Positions 54,782 to 63,271 of a stretch of DNA of 64,000 nucleotides are shown here, one piece after another. The stretch's first letter is position 1. Each line of letters opens with the position of its first letter. This stretch comes from Ferrovibrio sp046297895. GTDB taxonomy: Bacteria; Pseudomonadota; Alphaproteobacteria; Ferrovibrionales; Ferrovibrionaceae. The DNA lies in the NCBI RefSeq assembly GCF_046297895.1, contig NZ_JBKBHC010000001.1:186001-250000 (forward strand), written 5' to 3'. The translations under genes and the position numbers were made by a program. The notes under the pieces are model-generated. The model did no database searches and was not told the origin of the DNA. It worked only from the letters and a program-made list of their open reading frames with translations.

Positions 54782-55546
54782 TTAGTGCAGCTTGGCCCAG
54801 ATGCGCTTCTTGGCCGCGAAGAACAGGCCAGTCAGCACGACCAGGAAGATCATGACCTTCAGGCCCATCCGCTTGCGGTCTTCCATCTTGGGCTCGGCAG
54901 CCCACATCAGGAAGGCCGAGACGTCATGCGCCATCTGCTCGACGCTTGCCTTGGTGCCATCGGCATAGGTCACCTGGTCTTCGTTCAGCGGCTTGGGCAT
55001 CGCAATCTGGTGGCCAGGGAAGTATGCATTGTAGTGCAGCCCCTCGCCGAGTTCGAAGCCCGCCGGCGGATCCTGGTATCCGATCAACAAGGCCCGCAGG
55101 TATTCCGGGCCGCCGGCACGGGCCTTGGCGATCAGCGACAGGTCGAGAGGATAGGCACCGCCATTGGCCGAGCGCGCCGCCTTCTCGTTCGGGAAGGGCG
55201 ACGGGAAGCGGTCCTGCGGCAGGCCGGGACGCTGGAACATCTCACCCGAGTCGTTAGGGCCGTCCGTTACCTGGAAGGTGGCAGCCAGGGCCTTCACCTC
55301 AGCTTCATTGAAGCCGATGTCGCGCAGGTTGCGGAACGCCACATACTTCATGGCATGGCAGGCGGCGCAGACTTCCTTGTAGACCTGATAGCCACGCTGC
55401 AGTTCGGCGCGGTCGAAAGTGCCGAACGGACCCTCGAAGCTCCAGTCATGCGACGGAATTTCGATGGCGGGACCAGCCGCGAAAGCCGGAGCCGAAACGC
55501 CGAAGGCAAGCGCGGCAAGGATCGCACGCAGGTTTATCATTTTCAT
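54782..55546 (-). CDS. petC: Cytochrome c1 of the bc1 complex
   Basis: Cytochrome c1 passes electrons from the Rieske protein to soluble cytochrome c. The 254-residue product has a signal peptide (cleavage near APAFAAGP), the heme site C60-A-A-C-H64, the Met ligand region QIAMPKPLNED, and a C-terminal anchor helix (MIFLVVLTGLFFAAKKRIW). It is the third gene of petA-petB-petC. Confidence 0.95.
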   Translation of the reverse strand: MKMINLRAILAALAFGVSAPAFAAGPAIEIPSHDWSFEGPFGTFDRAELQRGYQVYKEVCAACHAMKYVAFRNLRDIGFNEAEVKALAATFQVTDGPNDSGEMFQRPGLPQDRFPSPFPNEKAARSANGGAYPLDLSLIAKARAGGPEYLRALLIGYQDPPAGFELGEGLHYNAYFPGHQIAMPKPLNEDQVTYADGTKASVEQMAHDVSAFLMWAAEPKMEDRKRMGLKVMIFLVVLTGLFFAAKKRIWAKLH

Positions 55547-55562
55547 TGTCCGATCCCCCGCC

Positions 55563-56786
55563 TTAAGCCTTCAGCACCGGCTCGCTGATCGAAGCCGGCA
55601 GCTTGAGCGGCTTTTCGAACCAGCCGACCAGCGGCAGCAAAATGATGAAATGGGCGAAGTAATACACAGTGCAGACTTGGCCGATAATCAGCGGCAGGCC
55701 TTCGGCCGGCTGACCGCCAGCGTAGGTGAGGCCGACGCAGGCGATCACAAAGACCCAGAAGAGCTGCTTGAAGATCGGCCGGAACTTGGCCGAGCGCACC
55801 TTGCTGGTATCAAGCCAAGGCAGCACGAACAGGATCAGGATCGCGCCGAACATCAGCAACACGCCGCCCAGCTTGTCGGGCACCGAACGCAGGATCGCGT
55901 AGAACGGCAGGAAGTACCATTCCGGCACGATGTGCTCCGGCGTCACCAGCGGGTTGGCCGGGATGTAATTGTCCGGATGGCCGAGGAAGTTCGGTGCATA
56001 GAACAGGAAGAAGCTGAAGAAGATCAGGAACACGCCGATCCCGAACGCATCCTTGACGGTGTAATAGGGATGGAACGGGATGCGGTCCTGCGGACCCTTG
56101 GTGTCGATGCCCAGCGGATTGTTCGAGCCATGCTGATGCAGGGCCAGAACGTGCAGGATCACGATACCGACGATCACGAACGGCAGCAGATAGTGCAGCG
56201 AGAAGAAGCGGTTCAGGGTCGGATTATCGACCGAGAAGCCACCCCACAGCCAGGTGACGATCGGCTCGCCGACCAGCGGCAGGGCCGAGAACAGGTTCGT
56301 GATCACCGTGGCGCCCCAGAAGCTCATCTGGCCCCAGGGAAGCACGTAACCCATGAACGCGGTCGCCATCATCAGCAGGAAGATGATCAGGCCAAGCCAC
56401 CACAGGATTTCGCGCGGGGCCTTGTAGGAGCCGTAGTACATGCCACGGAAGATATGGATGTAGACCACGATGAAGAACATCGAAGCGCCGTTTGCATGCA
56501 TGTAGCGCAGCAGCCAGCCATAGTTCACGTCGCGCATGATGTGCTCGACGGAGTCGAATGCCATCGAGGTATGCGGCGTATAATGCATCACCAGCACGAT
56601 ACCGGTGAGAATCTGGATGACCAGGCAAAGGCCGGCCAGCGAACCGAAGTTCCACCAGTAGCTGAGGTTCTTCGGTGTCGGATACTGGGTCCCGACCATA
56701 TGGTCGATGGTGGAGAAGACCGGCAGACGGTATTCGATCCACTTGACGAGCGGGTTGGCGTAGAAGCCGGAATTATTGTCAGCCAT
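55563..56786 (-). CDS. petB: Cytochrome b of the bc1 complex
   Basis: Cytochrome b holds both b hemes and the quinone sites. The 407-residue membrane protein shows HYTPHTSMAFDSVEHIMRDV, LHANGASMFF-type heme-ligand His region, TAFMGYVLPWGQMSFWGATV and the Qo-site motif PEWYFLPFYAILRSVP. Eight helices can be traced. It lies between the Rieske gene (11 bp) and petC (16 bp). Confidence 0.96.
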   Translation of the reverse strand: MADNNSGFYANPLVKWIEYRLPVFSTIDHMVGTQYPTPKNLSYWWNFGSLAGLCLVIQILTGIVLVMHYTPHTSMAFDSVEHIMRDVNYGWLLRYMHANGASMFFIVVYIHIFRGMYYGSYKAPREILWWLGLIIFLLMMATAFMGYVLPWGQMSFWGATVITNLFSALPLVGEPIVTWLWGGFSVDNPTLNRFFSLHYLLPFVIVGIVILHVLALHQHGSNNPLGIDTKGPQDRIPFHPYYTVKDAFGIGVFLIFFSFFLFYAPNFLGHPDNYIPANPLVTPEHIVPEWYFLPFYAILRSVPDKLGGVLLMFGAILILFVLPWLDTSKVRSAKFRPIFKQLFWVFVIACVGLTYAGGQPAEGLPLIIGQVCTVYYFAHFIILLPLVGWFEKPLKLPASISEPVLKA

Positions 56787-56797
56787 CGGTGGGGTCC

Positions 56798-57328
56798 TTA
56801 GCCGATGCGGATGCGGGTATCATTCAGGAAGGCGTACTCCGGAACCGGCAGGTTCAGCGGTGCAGGGCCCTTCCGGATACGCCCAGAGGTATCGTAGTGC
56901 GAGCCGTGGCACGGGCAGAACCAGCCGCCATACTCGCCTTTCTGGCCGAGCGGCACGCAACCCAGGTGCGTGCAAACGCCCATCATGACCAGCCATTCGG
57001 GCTTCTTGACACGGTCGGCGTCTTTTTGCGGATCCGGCAGCGCGGCGGTGTCGTCCTTGCGGGCCTGCTCGATCTCGGCGGCGGTGCGATGGCGCACGAA
57101 GACCGGCTTGCCGCGCCACAGGATGGTGACGCTCTGGCCGGCGACGATCTGGCTCAGATCGACCTCGGTGCTCGACAGCGCCAGCACGTCGGCCGACGGA
57201 TTCATCTGATGAATGAACGGCCAGACGGCCGCGGCCGCCCCTACGGCGCCGAATGCCCCCGCGGCGACGACAATAAAGTCGCGGCGGGTCGGCTCAGTGC
57301 CGGCCTTTTGGGTCGCTGTCCCTGCCAT
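56798..57328 (-). CDS. petA: Rieske iron-sulfur protein of the bc1 complex
   Basis: The Rieske protein shuttles electrons from quinol to cytochrome c1. The 176-residue product has a twin-arginine motif (PTRRDFIVVAAGAFGAVG) that becomes the membrane anchor, and the cluster boxes CTHLGC and CPCHGS with two Cys-His pairs. The ATG at 57328 follows GAGGGAG; the frame continues upstream without a ribosome site. First gene of petA-petB-petC, divergent from trmL. Confidence 0.95.
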   Translation of the reverse strand: MAGTATQKAGTEPTRRDFIVVAAGAFGAVGAAAAVWPFIHQMNPSADVLALSSTEVDLSQIVAGQSVTILWRGKPVFVRHRTAAEIEQARKDDTAALPDPQKDADRVKKPEWLVMMGVCTHLGCVPLGQKGEYGGWFCPCHGSHYDTSGRIRKGPAPLNLPVPEYAFLNDTRIRIG

Positions 57329-57505
57329 AGCTCCCTCGAAGATAATAAGGACTTGGAAACGAGAGGGGATATTTCTCACTATATGTGGGCGAAGTCCAGC
57401 GCTTAGCCGGAAGCATGCGACAGGTTGCCGCAGGGGTGTTGGGGTTGGAATCGCGCCGGCAAACCGCGAAAAAACCGGCTCAACTCCGATCCAGCGAAGC
57501 ACCCC

Positions 57506-57964
57506 ATGCGGCTAGCCCTGTTTGAACCCGACATCCCGCCGAACCTGGGCACGATTCTGCGCCTTGGCGCCTGCCTCGAGGTGCCGGTGCATGTGATCGA
57601 GCCCTGCGGCTTCCCCTTCTCTGTTCAGGCCGTACGGCGCAGCGCCATGGATTACCTGGAACAGGCCGACATAATCCGCCACGCCAGCTGGGAGCATTTC
57701 AAGGCCGAACGCCCGGCCGGGCGGCTGGTCCTGATGACCACCAAGGCGGCGATTCCCTATACCGACTTCCAGTTCGCCCCCGACGACATCCTTCTGCTCG
57801 GGCGGGAGAGCAAAGGCGCGCCCGACTACGTGCACGCGGCCGCGGATGCCCGTCTGCTGATCCCGCTGAAACCCGGGCTACGCTCCATTAATGTCGCAAC
57901 CGCCGCAGCCATGGTATTGGGGGAGGCTCTGCGCCAGCTCGATGCCTTCCCGCGCCGCGCCTGA
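57506..57964 (+). CDS. trmL: tRNA (cytidine/uridine-34-2'-O)-methyltransferase TrmL
   Basis: TrmL methylates the wobble base of certain tRNA-Leu species. The 152-residue SPOUT protein has PDIPPNLGTILRLGACLEVP, VQAVRRSAMDYLEQADIIRH, ILLLGRESKGAPD and LRSINVATAAAMVLGEALRQL, with the trefoil-knot motifs. It starts at 57506, as the short upstream extension lacks a ribosome site. Confidence 0.92.
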   Translation: MRLALFEPDIPPNLGTILRLGACLEVPVHVIEPCGFPFSVQAVRRSAMDYLEQADIIRHASWEHFKAERPAGRLVLMTTKAAIPYTDFQFAPDDILLLGRESKGAPDYVHAAADARLLIPLKPGLRSINVATAAAMVLGEALRQLDAFPRRA

Positions 57965-57983
57965 CCCCGGGAGATCCGATGCC

Positions 57984-58847
57984 ATGACGACCGCTGAACC
58001 CGCCGAAACCGTCAAGCGCCAAGCCCTGGCGCGCGGGTGGTTCGAATCCCTCCGCGACCGCATCTGCGCCGCGTTTGAATCTCTGGAAGATCAGCTGCAG
58101 GGCCCCCTGAACGACCGGCCGGCCGGCCGGTTCGAACGTAAGAGCTGGGATCGCCCGGGCGGCGGCGGCGGCGTGATGAGCGTGATGCACGGCCGCGTCT
58201 TTGAGAAAGTGGGCGTCAACGTCTCGACCGTGCATGGGGAATTCTCGCCCGAATTCCGCAAGCAAATTCCAGGTGCGGCCGATGACGGGCATTTCTGGGC
58301 CTCGGGGATATCCTTGGTGGCCCATATGCAGTCGCCGAAAGTCCCCGCGGTACACATGAACACTCGCTTCCTGGTGACCAAGAAGGCCTGGTTCGGCGGC
58401 GGCGCCGACCTGACGCCGATGGTGCCCGACGAGGAGGATACCCGCATCTTTCACGCCGCCCTGAAGGCAGCCTGCGACCGCTTCGATCCGGACTACTACC
58501 CCCGCTTCAAGGCATGGTGCGACGATTATTTCTATCTGCCCCATCGCGAAGAGCCGCGCGGGGTGGGCGGCATTTTCTACGACCAGCTCGACAGCGGTGA
58601 TTGGGAACGCGATTTCGCCTTCACCAAAACGGTCGGCGAATCGTTCCTTGAAACCTACCCAAAAATCGTCCTCCGGCACCTCAATGATTCGTGGTCGGAG
58701 GCCGAAAGAGAGCATCAACTGATCCGTCGGGGCCGTTATGTCGAGTTCAATTTGCTCTACGACAGGGGCACCACTTTCGGTCTGAAAACCGGCGGCAACA
58801 CGGAAGCAATCCTGATGTCGATGCCGCCGATGGTGAAATGGCCCTAA
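57984..58847 (+). CDS. hemF: Coproporphyrinogen III oxidase, oxygen-dependent
   Basis: HemF converts coproporphyrinogen III to protoporphyrinogen IX using oxygen. The 287-residue product shows the family stretches KSWDRPGGGGGVMSVMHGRV, GVNVSTVHGEF, HMNTRFLVTKKAWFGGGADL, FKAWCDDYFYLPHREEPRG and RGRYVEFNLLYDRGTTFGL. It fits an aerobic organism rich in c-type cytochromes. It is 19 bp after trmL and is followed immediately by a strong terminator. Confidence 0.95.
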   Translation: MTTAEPAETVKRQALARGWFESLRDRICAAFESLEDQLQGPLNDRPAGRFERKSWDRPGGGGGVMSVMHGRVFEKVGVNVSTVHGEFSPEFRKQIPGAADDGHFWASGISLVAHMQSPKVPAVHMNTRFLVTKKAWFGGGADLTPMVPDEEDTRIFHAALKAACDRFDPDYYPRFKAWCDDYFYLPHREEPRGVGGIFYDQLDSGDWERDFAFTKTVGESFLETYPKIVLRHLNDSWSEAEREHQLIRRGRYVEFNLLYDRGTTFGLKTGGNTEAILMSMPPMVKWP

Positions 58848-58850
58848 TCA

Positions 58851-58879
58851 AAAAAAGCCGCATTCCACGCGGCTTTTTT
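58851..58879 (+). terminator. Rho-independent terminator after hemF
   Basis: AAAAAAGCCGC and GCGGCTTTTTT form a perfect 11-bp stem around ATTCCAC, four bases after the hemF stop. With A-tract and T-tract on opposite sides it would work on both strands. Confidence 0.93.
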
Positions 58880-59048
58880 ATATGTCTCTAATTTCTCAAG
58901 TCTTCATCCGAGAATTACTTGCGCGATGCTTTTTCGTTCGTGCGACGTCCTCTTCGCGGCGATGGATTCGCCCCCGCTATTAAGGATTTTTTAGTACTAC
59001 GCAAGATTTAGTGGTTAATGCCGCGACGTTGTGCTACAGATACACTTG

Positions 59049-59091
59049 TTCGGGAAACATTTCCCGAAACTTCGTTGCGGTGAGAACCGCA
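59049..59091 (+). promoter_or_regulatory. Two-hairpin 5' leader of the H1-like gene
   Basis: The leader holds TTCGGGAAA-CA-TTTCCCGAA (9-bp arms, 59049-59068) and TGCGGT-GAGA-ACCGCA (6-bp stem closed by a GNRA tetraloop, 59076-59091), followed by a ribosome site GGAGGAG at 59103-59109. Such structures often stabilise abundant small-protein mRNAs. The 168 bp between the hemF terminator and here show no gene; GTTGTGCTACAGAT near 59030 may be a -10 region. Confidence 0.5.
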
Positions 59092-59112
59092 TTCTAATCC
59101 ATGGAGGAGAAC

Positions 59113-59244
59113 ATGGCTGCGAAGAAGAAGGCCGCTAAGAAGAAGGTGGCCAAGAAGGCTGTGAAGGCGAAGAAGGCCCCGAAGGCCAAGAAGGCGCCGA
59201 AGGCCAAGAAGAAGGCTGCCAAGAAGAAGGCTGCCAAGAAGTAA
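59113..59244 (+). CDS. Histone-H1-like Lys/Ala-rich small protein
   Basis: The 43-residue product is almost only Lys, Ala, Val and Pro: it starts MAAKKKAAKKKVAKKAVKAK, continues with two KAPKAKKA-type repeats, and ends in AAKKKAAKK. It resembles the C-terminal tail of eukaryotic H1 and the bacterial H1-like and AlgP-type DNA-binding proteins. Binding nucleic acid non-specifically is the likely role. Strong ribosome site, structured leader and its own terminator argue for a well-expressed gene, not a repeat artefact. Confidence 0.85.
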   Translation: MAAKKKAAKKKVAKKAVKAKKAPKAKKAPKAKKKAAKKKAAKK

Positions 59245-59270
59245 TCAGTCCTAGAGTTTTATAGTTTGGC

Positions 59271-59329
59271 CTCGAGCTCCACATCGACGTCCGGGTTTAC
59301 GGCGCCGACGTGGAGCTCGAGTTCTTTTT
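59271..59329 (+). terminator. Terminator of the H1-like gene
   Basis: CTCGAGCTCCAC (59271-59282) pairs perfectly with GTGGAGCTCGAG (59310-59321); the stem extends inward imperfectly, and TTCTTTTT follows directly. It lies 27 bases after the stop codon. Confidence 0.85.
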
Positions 59330-59419
59330 AGGGTTTAATTATTCCCGCATCGGACTGCTGTCCCAACATAAGCTGACAGCACCCCTTCCACAGTTCAAAC
59401 ACTATATAAAACATAGACT

Positions 59420-59444
59420 TAATCCGGAAAACCCATCCGGATTA
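59420..59444 (-). terminator. Hairpin overlapping the cca stop codon
   Basis: TAATCCGG (59420-59427) and CCGGATTA (59437-59444) are inverted repeats around nine bases. Read on the minus strand the stop codon of cca is inside the first arm, and AGTCTATGTTTTATA follows, so this is a plausible weak terminator. The 90 bp between it and the H1-like terminator (59330-59419) hold nothing recognisable besides a short GCTGTC/GACAGC dyad. Confidence 0.5.
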
Positions 59445-60716
59445 TGATCCTTGGGCGGTGGTTCGCACCCGCGAGCGCAGATGCGCCAGACAGGCTTCGC
59501 GATCGGCCCGGAAACCTCCTGCCGCCCACCAGCTTTCCAGTTCCTTGAGCAATGCGCTTACCGTCGGCCCTGGCGAGAACCCGACCGCGAGAATGTCGGC
59601 CCCGCGCAGGGGAAAGACCGGCCTTTGCCACGCAGCGGTGGCCACCGCGCGACGGATGACGAGATCACGTTTCTGCGGATTGGCGGATCCGAGCAGCAGA
59701 GCGTGGTCGCGGCAGCGTTCTGCGCCATGGCGGTACAGCGCGGCAGCGAAAATTCCATCGTCTTCCAGAGCCGCCATGTCGAAGGGGGGCGGCGCCAGCA
59801 GTCCCTCCAGCCGCAAGCGCTGGGCATTGGACAGGCGCAGCCGCTCCGCCACCCGTTCCGTGATCGGCCCATCGCCAGCAGGAAGCAGCAGGGCCAGCCG
59901 AGGCCAGACCTCTGCCTGCGGCCCGCCCTGTTCCGATACGTCGCCCTGCAGCGCCGTCAGCGCCGTGAAACGGACAGGGTCGAAGCGCGCCTCTGGCAGC
60001 AGGGCCGGCAGCACGGCGCTTTGCTGCATCAGCGCCAGGGCCACGGCCGCATTCGGCAGGGCCAGGATTTTCAGCAGCTCGTCGCGCACCCGCTCGCCCG
60101 ACAGGCGATCCAGCCGATCCTTTGCCGCGGAACAGGCGGCCAGCGCTGCGGCATCGGGGGCGCCCCCGGCAAAGCGGGCATGGAAGCGGAAAAACCGCAG
60201 CACCCGCAGATAATCCTCGGCAACGCGGCGTTCGGCATCGCCGATGAACCGCACGATGCCAGCCGCCAGATCGGCGCGGCCGCCGGTGAAATCGTGCAGC
60301 CTTCCATTGGCATCGGCATAAAGCGCATTGATGGTGAAATCACGCCGCTGGGCATCCTCGGCCCAGTCGGTGCCGAACATCACCTCGGCATGGCGGCCAT
60401 CCGTGGCCACGTCCCTCCTGAGGGTGGTGACCTGGAAGGTGGCCGGCGGTACCACTGCCGTGACAGTGCCATGGGCGATACCGGTCGGAACCGCCTTCAG
60501 GTTCGCCTTTTGCAGCCGGCGAATCACGACATCGGGCGTCTCGGGCGTGGCCAGGTCGATATCATCGGGCCTGAGGCCGAGGATGGCATCGCGGACGCAC
60601 CCCCCGACGAATCGCACCGTCGCTCCACCGGCCCCCAAAGCCGCCAGCACGGTACGGGTCGCAGGCGCCGCCATCCATTCCGGTGGCGGAATATGATCCG
60701 GGGCGGTCGTCGTCAT
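59442..60716 (-). CDS. cca: CCA tRNA nucleotidyltransferase / poly(A) polymerase family
   Basis: This enzyme adds or repairs the CCA end of tRNA. The 424-residue product has the polymerase-beta head motif VRFVGGCVRDAILGLRPDDIDL, the RRDFTINAL segment, and RVAEDYLRVLRFFRFHARF, followed by a helical tRNA-binding region. Alphaproteobacteria encode either CCA-adding or related poly(A) polymerase in this family; CCA addition is the likelier. Its start overlaps the stop of the upstream gene by four bases. Confidence 0.92.
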   Translation of the reverse strand: MTTTAPDHIPPPEWMAAPATRTVLAALGAGGATVRFVGGCVRDAILGLRPDDIDLATPETPDVVIRRLQKANLKAVPTGIAHGTVTAVVPPATFQVTTLRRDVATDGRHAEVMFGTDWAEDAQRRDFTINALYADANGRLHDFTGGRADLAAGIVRFIGDAERRVAEDYLRVLRFFRFHARFAGGAPDAAALAACSAAKDRLDRLSGERVRDELLKILALPNAAVALALMQQSAVLPALLPEARFDPVRFTALTALQGDVSEQGGPQAEVWPRLALLLPAGDGPITERVAERLRLSNAQRLRLEGLLAPPPFDMAALEDDGIFAAALYRHGAERCRDHALLLGSANPQKRDLVIRRAVATAAWQRPVFPLRGADILAVGFSPGPTVSALLKELESWWAAGGFRADREACLAHLRSRVRTTAQGS

Positions 60717-60967
60717 TTGCCGACGCGGCCGGGCACGACACGGCCATCCTCTAGTCGGGCGGGGACATAATCACCCAGCCCTTCCTCGAAAAAAGCACCC
60801 CAGACGACGAAACTGACAATCACCAGAATCAGGCCGATGGCAGCCAGCCAGAACCATGGCGTCGCCTCGGGGCCATCCTTGCCGGTACGCTTTACATGCC
60901 AGATGTAGAGACCATACAGCAGAAAAGGCAGAAGCAGTGGCAGCAGATGGACGATAAACCGGCTCAT
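60713..60967 (-). CDS. Small two-helix membrane protein (DUF6111-like)
   Basis: The 84-residue product has a membrane helix at about residues 5-23 (VHLLPLLLPFLLYGLYIW), a short basic loop, and a second at about 38-60. It ends with DYVPARLEDGRVVPGRVGK. Proteins of this size and pattern lie between a CoA pyrophosphatase gene and cca in many alphaproteobacteria. Function unknown. It overlaps both neighbours by four bases, so the three are co-translated. Confidence 0.78.
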   Translation of the reverse strand: MSRFIVHLLPLLLPFLLYGLYIWHVKRTGKDGPEATPWFWLAAIGLILVIVSFVVWGAFFEEGLGDYVPARLEDGRVVPGRVGK

Positions 60968-61644
60968 GCAAGGTCTCCGGCCATGACACCGTGAAGCATT
61001 TCATGCAGGTTTCTCAGCATGCCGGCGGTGGCACCCCAGATATAATATTCGCCATACGGCATGGCCCACCATTGCCGCTCCACGCCATTGAACACGCCCT
61101 TGTGGCGCTGGTGGTTGCGGCGATCCATCAGGAAGCCGAGCGGCACCTCAAATACTTCGGCCACCTCGTGCTGGGCCAGTTGCAGGCTGAAGCCGGGCCG
61201 TACCTGCCCGACCACCGGCACGACAACGAATCCGGTGCCCGTGACATAGGGATCCAGGGCGCCGAGCACAGTGATATGGCTGCGGTCGAGCCCAATCTCC
61301 TCCTCCGTCTCGCGCAGGGCGGTGGCGATCACGTCAGGATCGTCATGATCGACCCGGCCGCCGGGGAAACTGATTTGGCCGGCATGATTGCTCAAATGCG
61401 CCGTGCGTTTCGTCAGGATCACTTTTTCGTTGTCGTCGTAAGCGACCACCGGCACCAGAACGGCCGCCGGCATCAGCGGACCGGTACGCAGCGGCGCGAA
61501 GCCGGGATTGAGCTGGAAATCCCCCTTGGCAGCAGCCTGATATTCGCGCGGCAGATCGGCAAATGCCGGCACCGGCTGCAAACGCTGCCGAAGTTGTTCC
61601 AGCAGCGGCGTGGCCTGGGTGACAAGACGCGGGTCTACATTCAT
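60964..61644 (-). CDS. CoA pyrophosphatase (Nudix)
   Basis: This NudL-type Nudix hydrolase probably cleaves CoA to phosphopantetheine and adenosine diphosphate. The 226-residue product has the UPF0035 signature KRTAHLSNHAGQISFPGGRV and the Nudix catalytic stretch RETEEEIGL. The glycine-to-arginine spacing in the Nudix box is the longer one seen in this subfamily. The ATG at 61644 follows GGGAGACG; it overlaps the DUF1285 gene's stop region. Confidence 0.85.
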   Translation of the reverse strand: MNVDPRLVTQATPLLEQLRQRLQPVPAFADLPREYQAAAKGDFQLNPGFAPLRTGPLMPAAVLVPVVAYDDNEKVILTKRTAHLSNHAGQISFPGGRVDHDDPDVIATALRETEEEIGLDRSHITVLGALDPYVTGTGFVVVPVVGQVRPGFSLQLAQHEVAEVFEVPLGFLMDRRNHQRHKGVFNGVERQWWAMPYGEYYIWGATAGMLRNLHEMLHGVMAGDLA

Positions 61645-62246
61645 GCCGCGTCTCCCAGCGGGAACCACTGCCCGGCGCTGCGCACGGCGAACACCAGCCG
61701 CCCCTCCAGTTCCGTCTCCTCTGCCATACTCACAAGTTCGTAATATACCGCCCTGCCGATCAGGGCCTCCAACCGGTCGCGCACGAGGATATAGGGCGAA
61801 GGTTCATCAGTCGCCGGGTTCACCGCCACGCGCAGCGGGTGTTCGGCATCCAGCGGCACCACATCCCCCACATTCGTGCGGAAGGCGACCAGCCGGTCAT
61901 CCCCCTCGCCCGCAACCGACAGCTCGACCGCGGTAAAGGGGGCATCGTCAACCCTGATCCGGCATTTCTCGACCGGCGTGACCAGCACATAGCTGTCATC
62001 CGGCTCGCGGCGCAGGATGCTGGAAAACAGCCGGACCATGGCCGGACGCCCGATGGGCGTGCCCATGTAATACCAGTCGCCATTGCGGGCTATCCGCATG
62101 TCGATTTCGCCGCAAAATGGCGGATTCCACAGATGGACTGGCGGTTTTTTGCGCAGATCGGCCTCGCCGCCGAACCGGGCGATCACATCTTGGAGACCGG
62201 GCGCTTTGGCCGTGGGAACTGTCATATGAGACATATGGGCTTTCAT
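61641..62246 (-). CDS. DUF1285 domain-containing protein
   Basis: The 201-residue product matches DUF1285: PPVHLWNPPFCGEIDMRIARNGDWYYMGTPIGR, then MVRLFSSILRREPDDSYVLVTPVEKCRI. The family has no known activity. It heads the minus-strand operon DUF1285-CoA pyrophosphatase-small membrane protein-cca. The start may be 62246, 62234 or 62225; ribosome sites do not decide. It is divergent from moxR. Confidence 0.8.
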   Translation of the reverse strand: MKAHMSHMTVPTAKAPGLQDVIARFGGEADLRKKPPVHLWNPPFCGEIDMRIARNGDWYYMGTPIGRPAMVRLFSSILRREPDDSYVLVTPVEKCRIRVDDAPFTAVELSVAGEGDDRLVAFRTNVGDVVPLDAEHPLRVAVNPATDEPSPYILVRDRLEALIGRAVYYELVSMAEETELEGRLVFAVRSAGQWFPLGDAA

Positions 62247-62272
62247 TTCGCTTCTACTATATACTCATTTCC

Positions 62273-63271
62273 ATGCACAATTTGAGCGATACCGCCGAAC
62301 ATATCCTTCCCGAGATCGAGCGGATCGGCGGCCGCCTCGCCACCGCTCGCGACGCGATCGGCCGGGTGATCTTCGGTCAGGACGAGGTGGTTGAGGAAAC
62401 GCTCATCACCCTGCTGGCGGGCGGGCATGCGCTGCTGGTCGGCGTGCCGGGCCTGGCCAAAACCAAACTGGTGGAAACCCTGGCCCGGGTTCTGGGCCTG
62501 GATGCTCGGCGCGTTCAGTTCACCCCCGACCTGATGCCGGCCGATATCATCGGCTCGGAAGTGCTGGAGGAAAGCGAGACCGGCCGCCGCGCCTTCCGTT
62601 TCCTGCCTGGCCCGGTCTTCTGCCAGTTGCTGATGGCCGACGAGATCAACCGCGCCAGTCCGCGCACGCAGTCGGCCCTTCTGCAGGCGATGCAGGAACG
62701 GCAGGTCTCGGTAGCCGGTCAGCGCCACGAACTGCCCGCCCCCTTCCATGTGCTGGCAACGCAGAACCCGTTGGAGCAGGAAGGCACCTATCCGCTGCCT
62801 GAAGCCCAGCTCGACCGCTTCCTGCTGCAAATCGACGTGCGCTATCCCGACCGCGAGGCGGAGCGGCGCATGCTGTTCGCCACCACCGGCGCCTCCGAGG
62901 ATGCCATCCCCACCGTGCTGAGCGCCGGGGATCTGATGGCGGCGCAGCGACTGGTGCGGCGCATACCGGTGGGTGAGAACGTGGTGGAGGCGATCCTCAA
63001 TCTTGTGCGCGCCGGCCGGCCGCAGGATAGCGATGTACCCGGTCTGGATGATCTGGTGGCCTGGGGTCCCGGTCCGCGCGCCAGCCAGGCGCTGATGCTG
63101 GCTGTGCGCGCCCGTGCCCTGCTGCAGGGCCGACTGGCTCCCTCCATCGAGGATGTTCTTGCGCTGGCTGGGCCGATCCTGCGCCATCGCATGGCGCTCA
63201 CCTTCGCCGCCCGGGCTGAAGGCGTCACTGTCTCCGACGTCATCGGCAAGCTGACCGAACCGTTGCGATGA
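62273..63271 (+). CDS. MoxR-family AAA ATPase
   Basis: MoxR ATPases are chaperone-like proteins that work with DUF58 and VWA proteins, often in maturing exported or metal-containing enzymes. The 332-residue product has Walker A VGVPGLAKTKLVETL, Walker B LLMADEINRASPRTQSALLQ, sensor 1 ATQNPLEQEGTYPLPEAQLDRF and a C-terminal lid. It begins at 62273 with no clear ribosome site. It overlaps the DUF58 gene by four bases (ATGA). Confidence 0.9.
   Translation: MHNLSDTAEHILPEIERIGGRLATARDAIGRVIFGQDEVVEETLITLLAGGHALLVGVPGLAKTKLVETLARVLGLDARRVQFTPDLMPADIIGSEVLEESETGRRAFRFLPGPVFCQLLMADEINRASPRTQSALLQAMQERQVSVAGQRHELPAPFHVLATQNPLEQEGTYPLPEAQLDRFLLQIDVRYPDREAERRMLFATTGASEDAIPTVLSAGDLMAAQRLVRRIPVGENVVEAILNLVRAGRPQDSDVPGLDDLVAWGPGPRASQALMLAVRARALLQGRLAPSIEDVLALAGPILRHRMALTFAARAEGVTVSDVIGKLTEPLR

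Noticed and set aside
58036..58055. GGTTCGAATCCC, a tRNA T-arm look-alike
   Set aside because: It lies inside hemF (residues WFESL) and no cloverleaf with acceptor and anticodon arms can be folded around it.
59113..59244. Short repeats as a CRISPR or tandem-repeat element
   Set aside because: The AAG/GCC repeats stay in one frame, encode a Lys/Ala-rich protein, and have start, stop and ribosome site.
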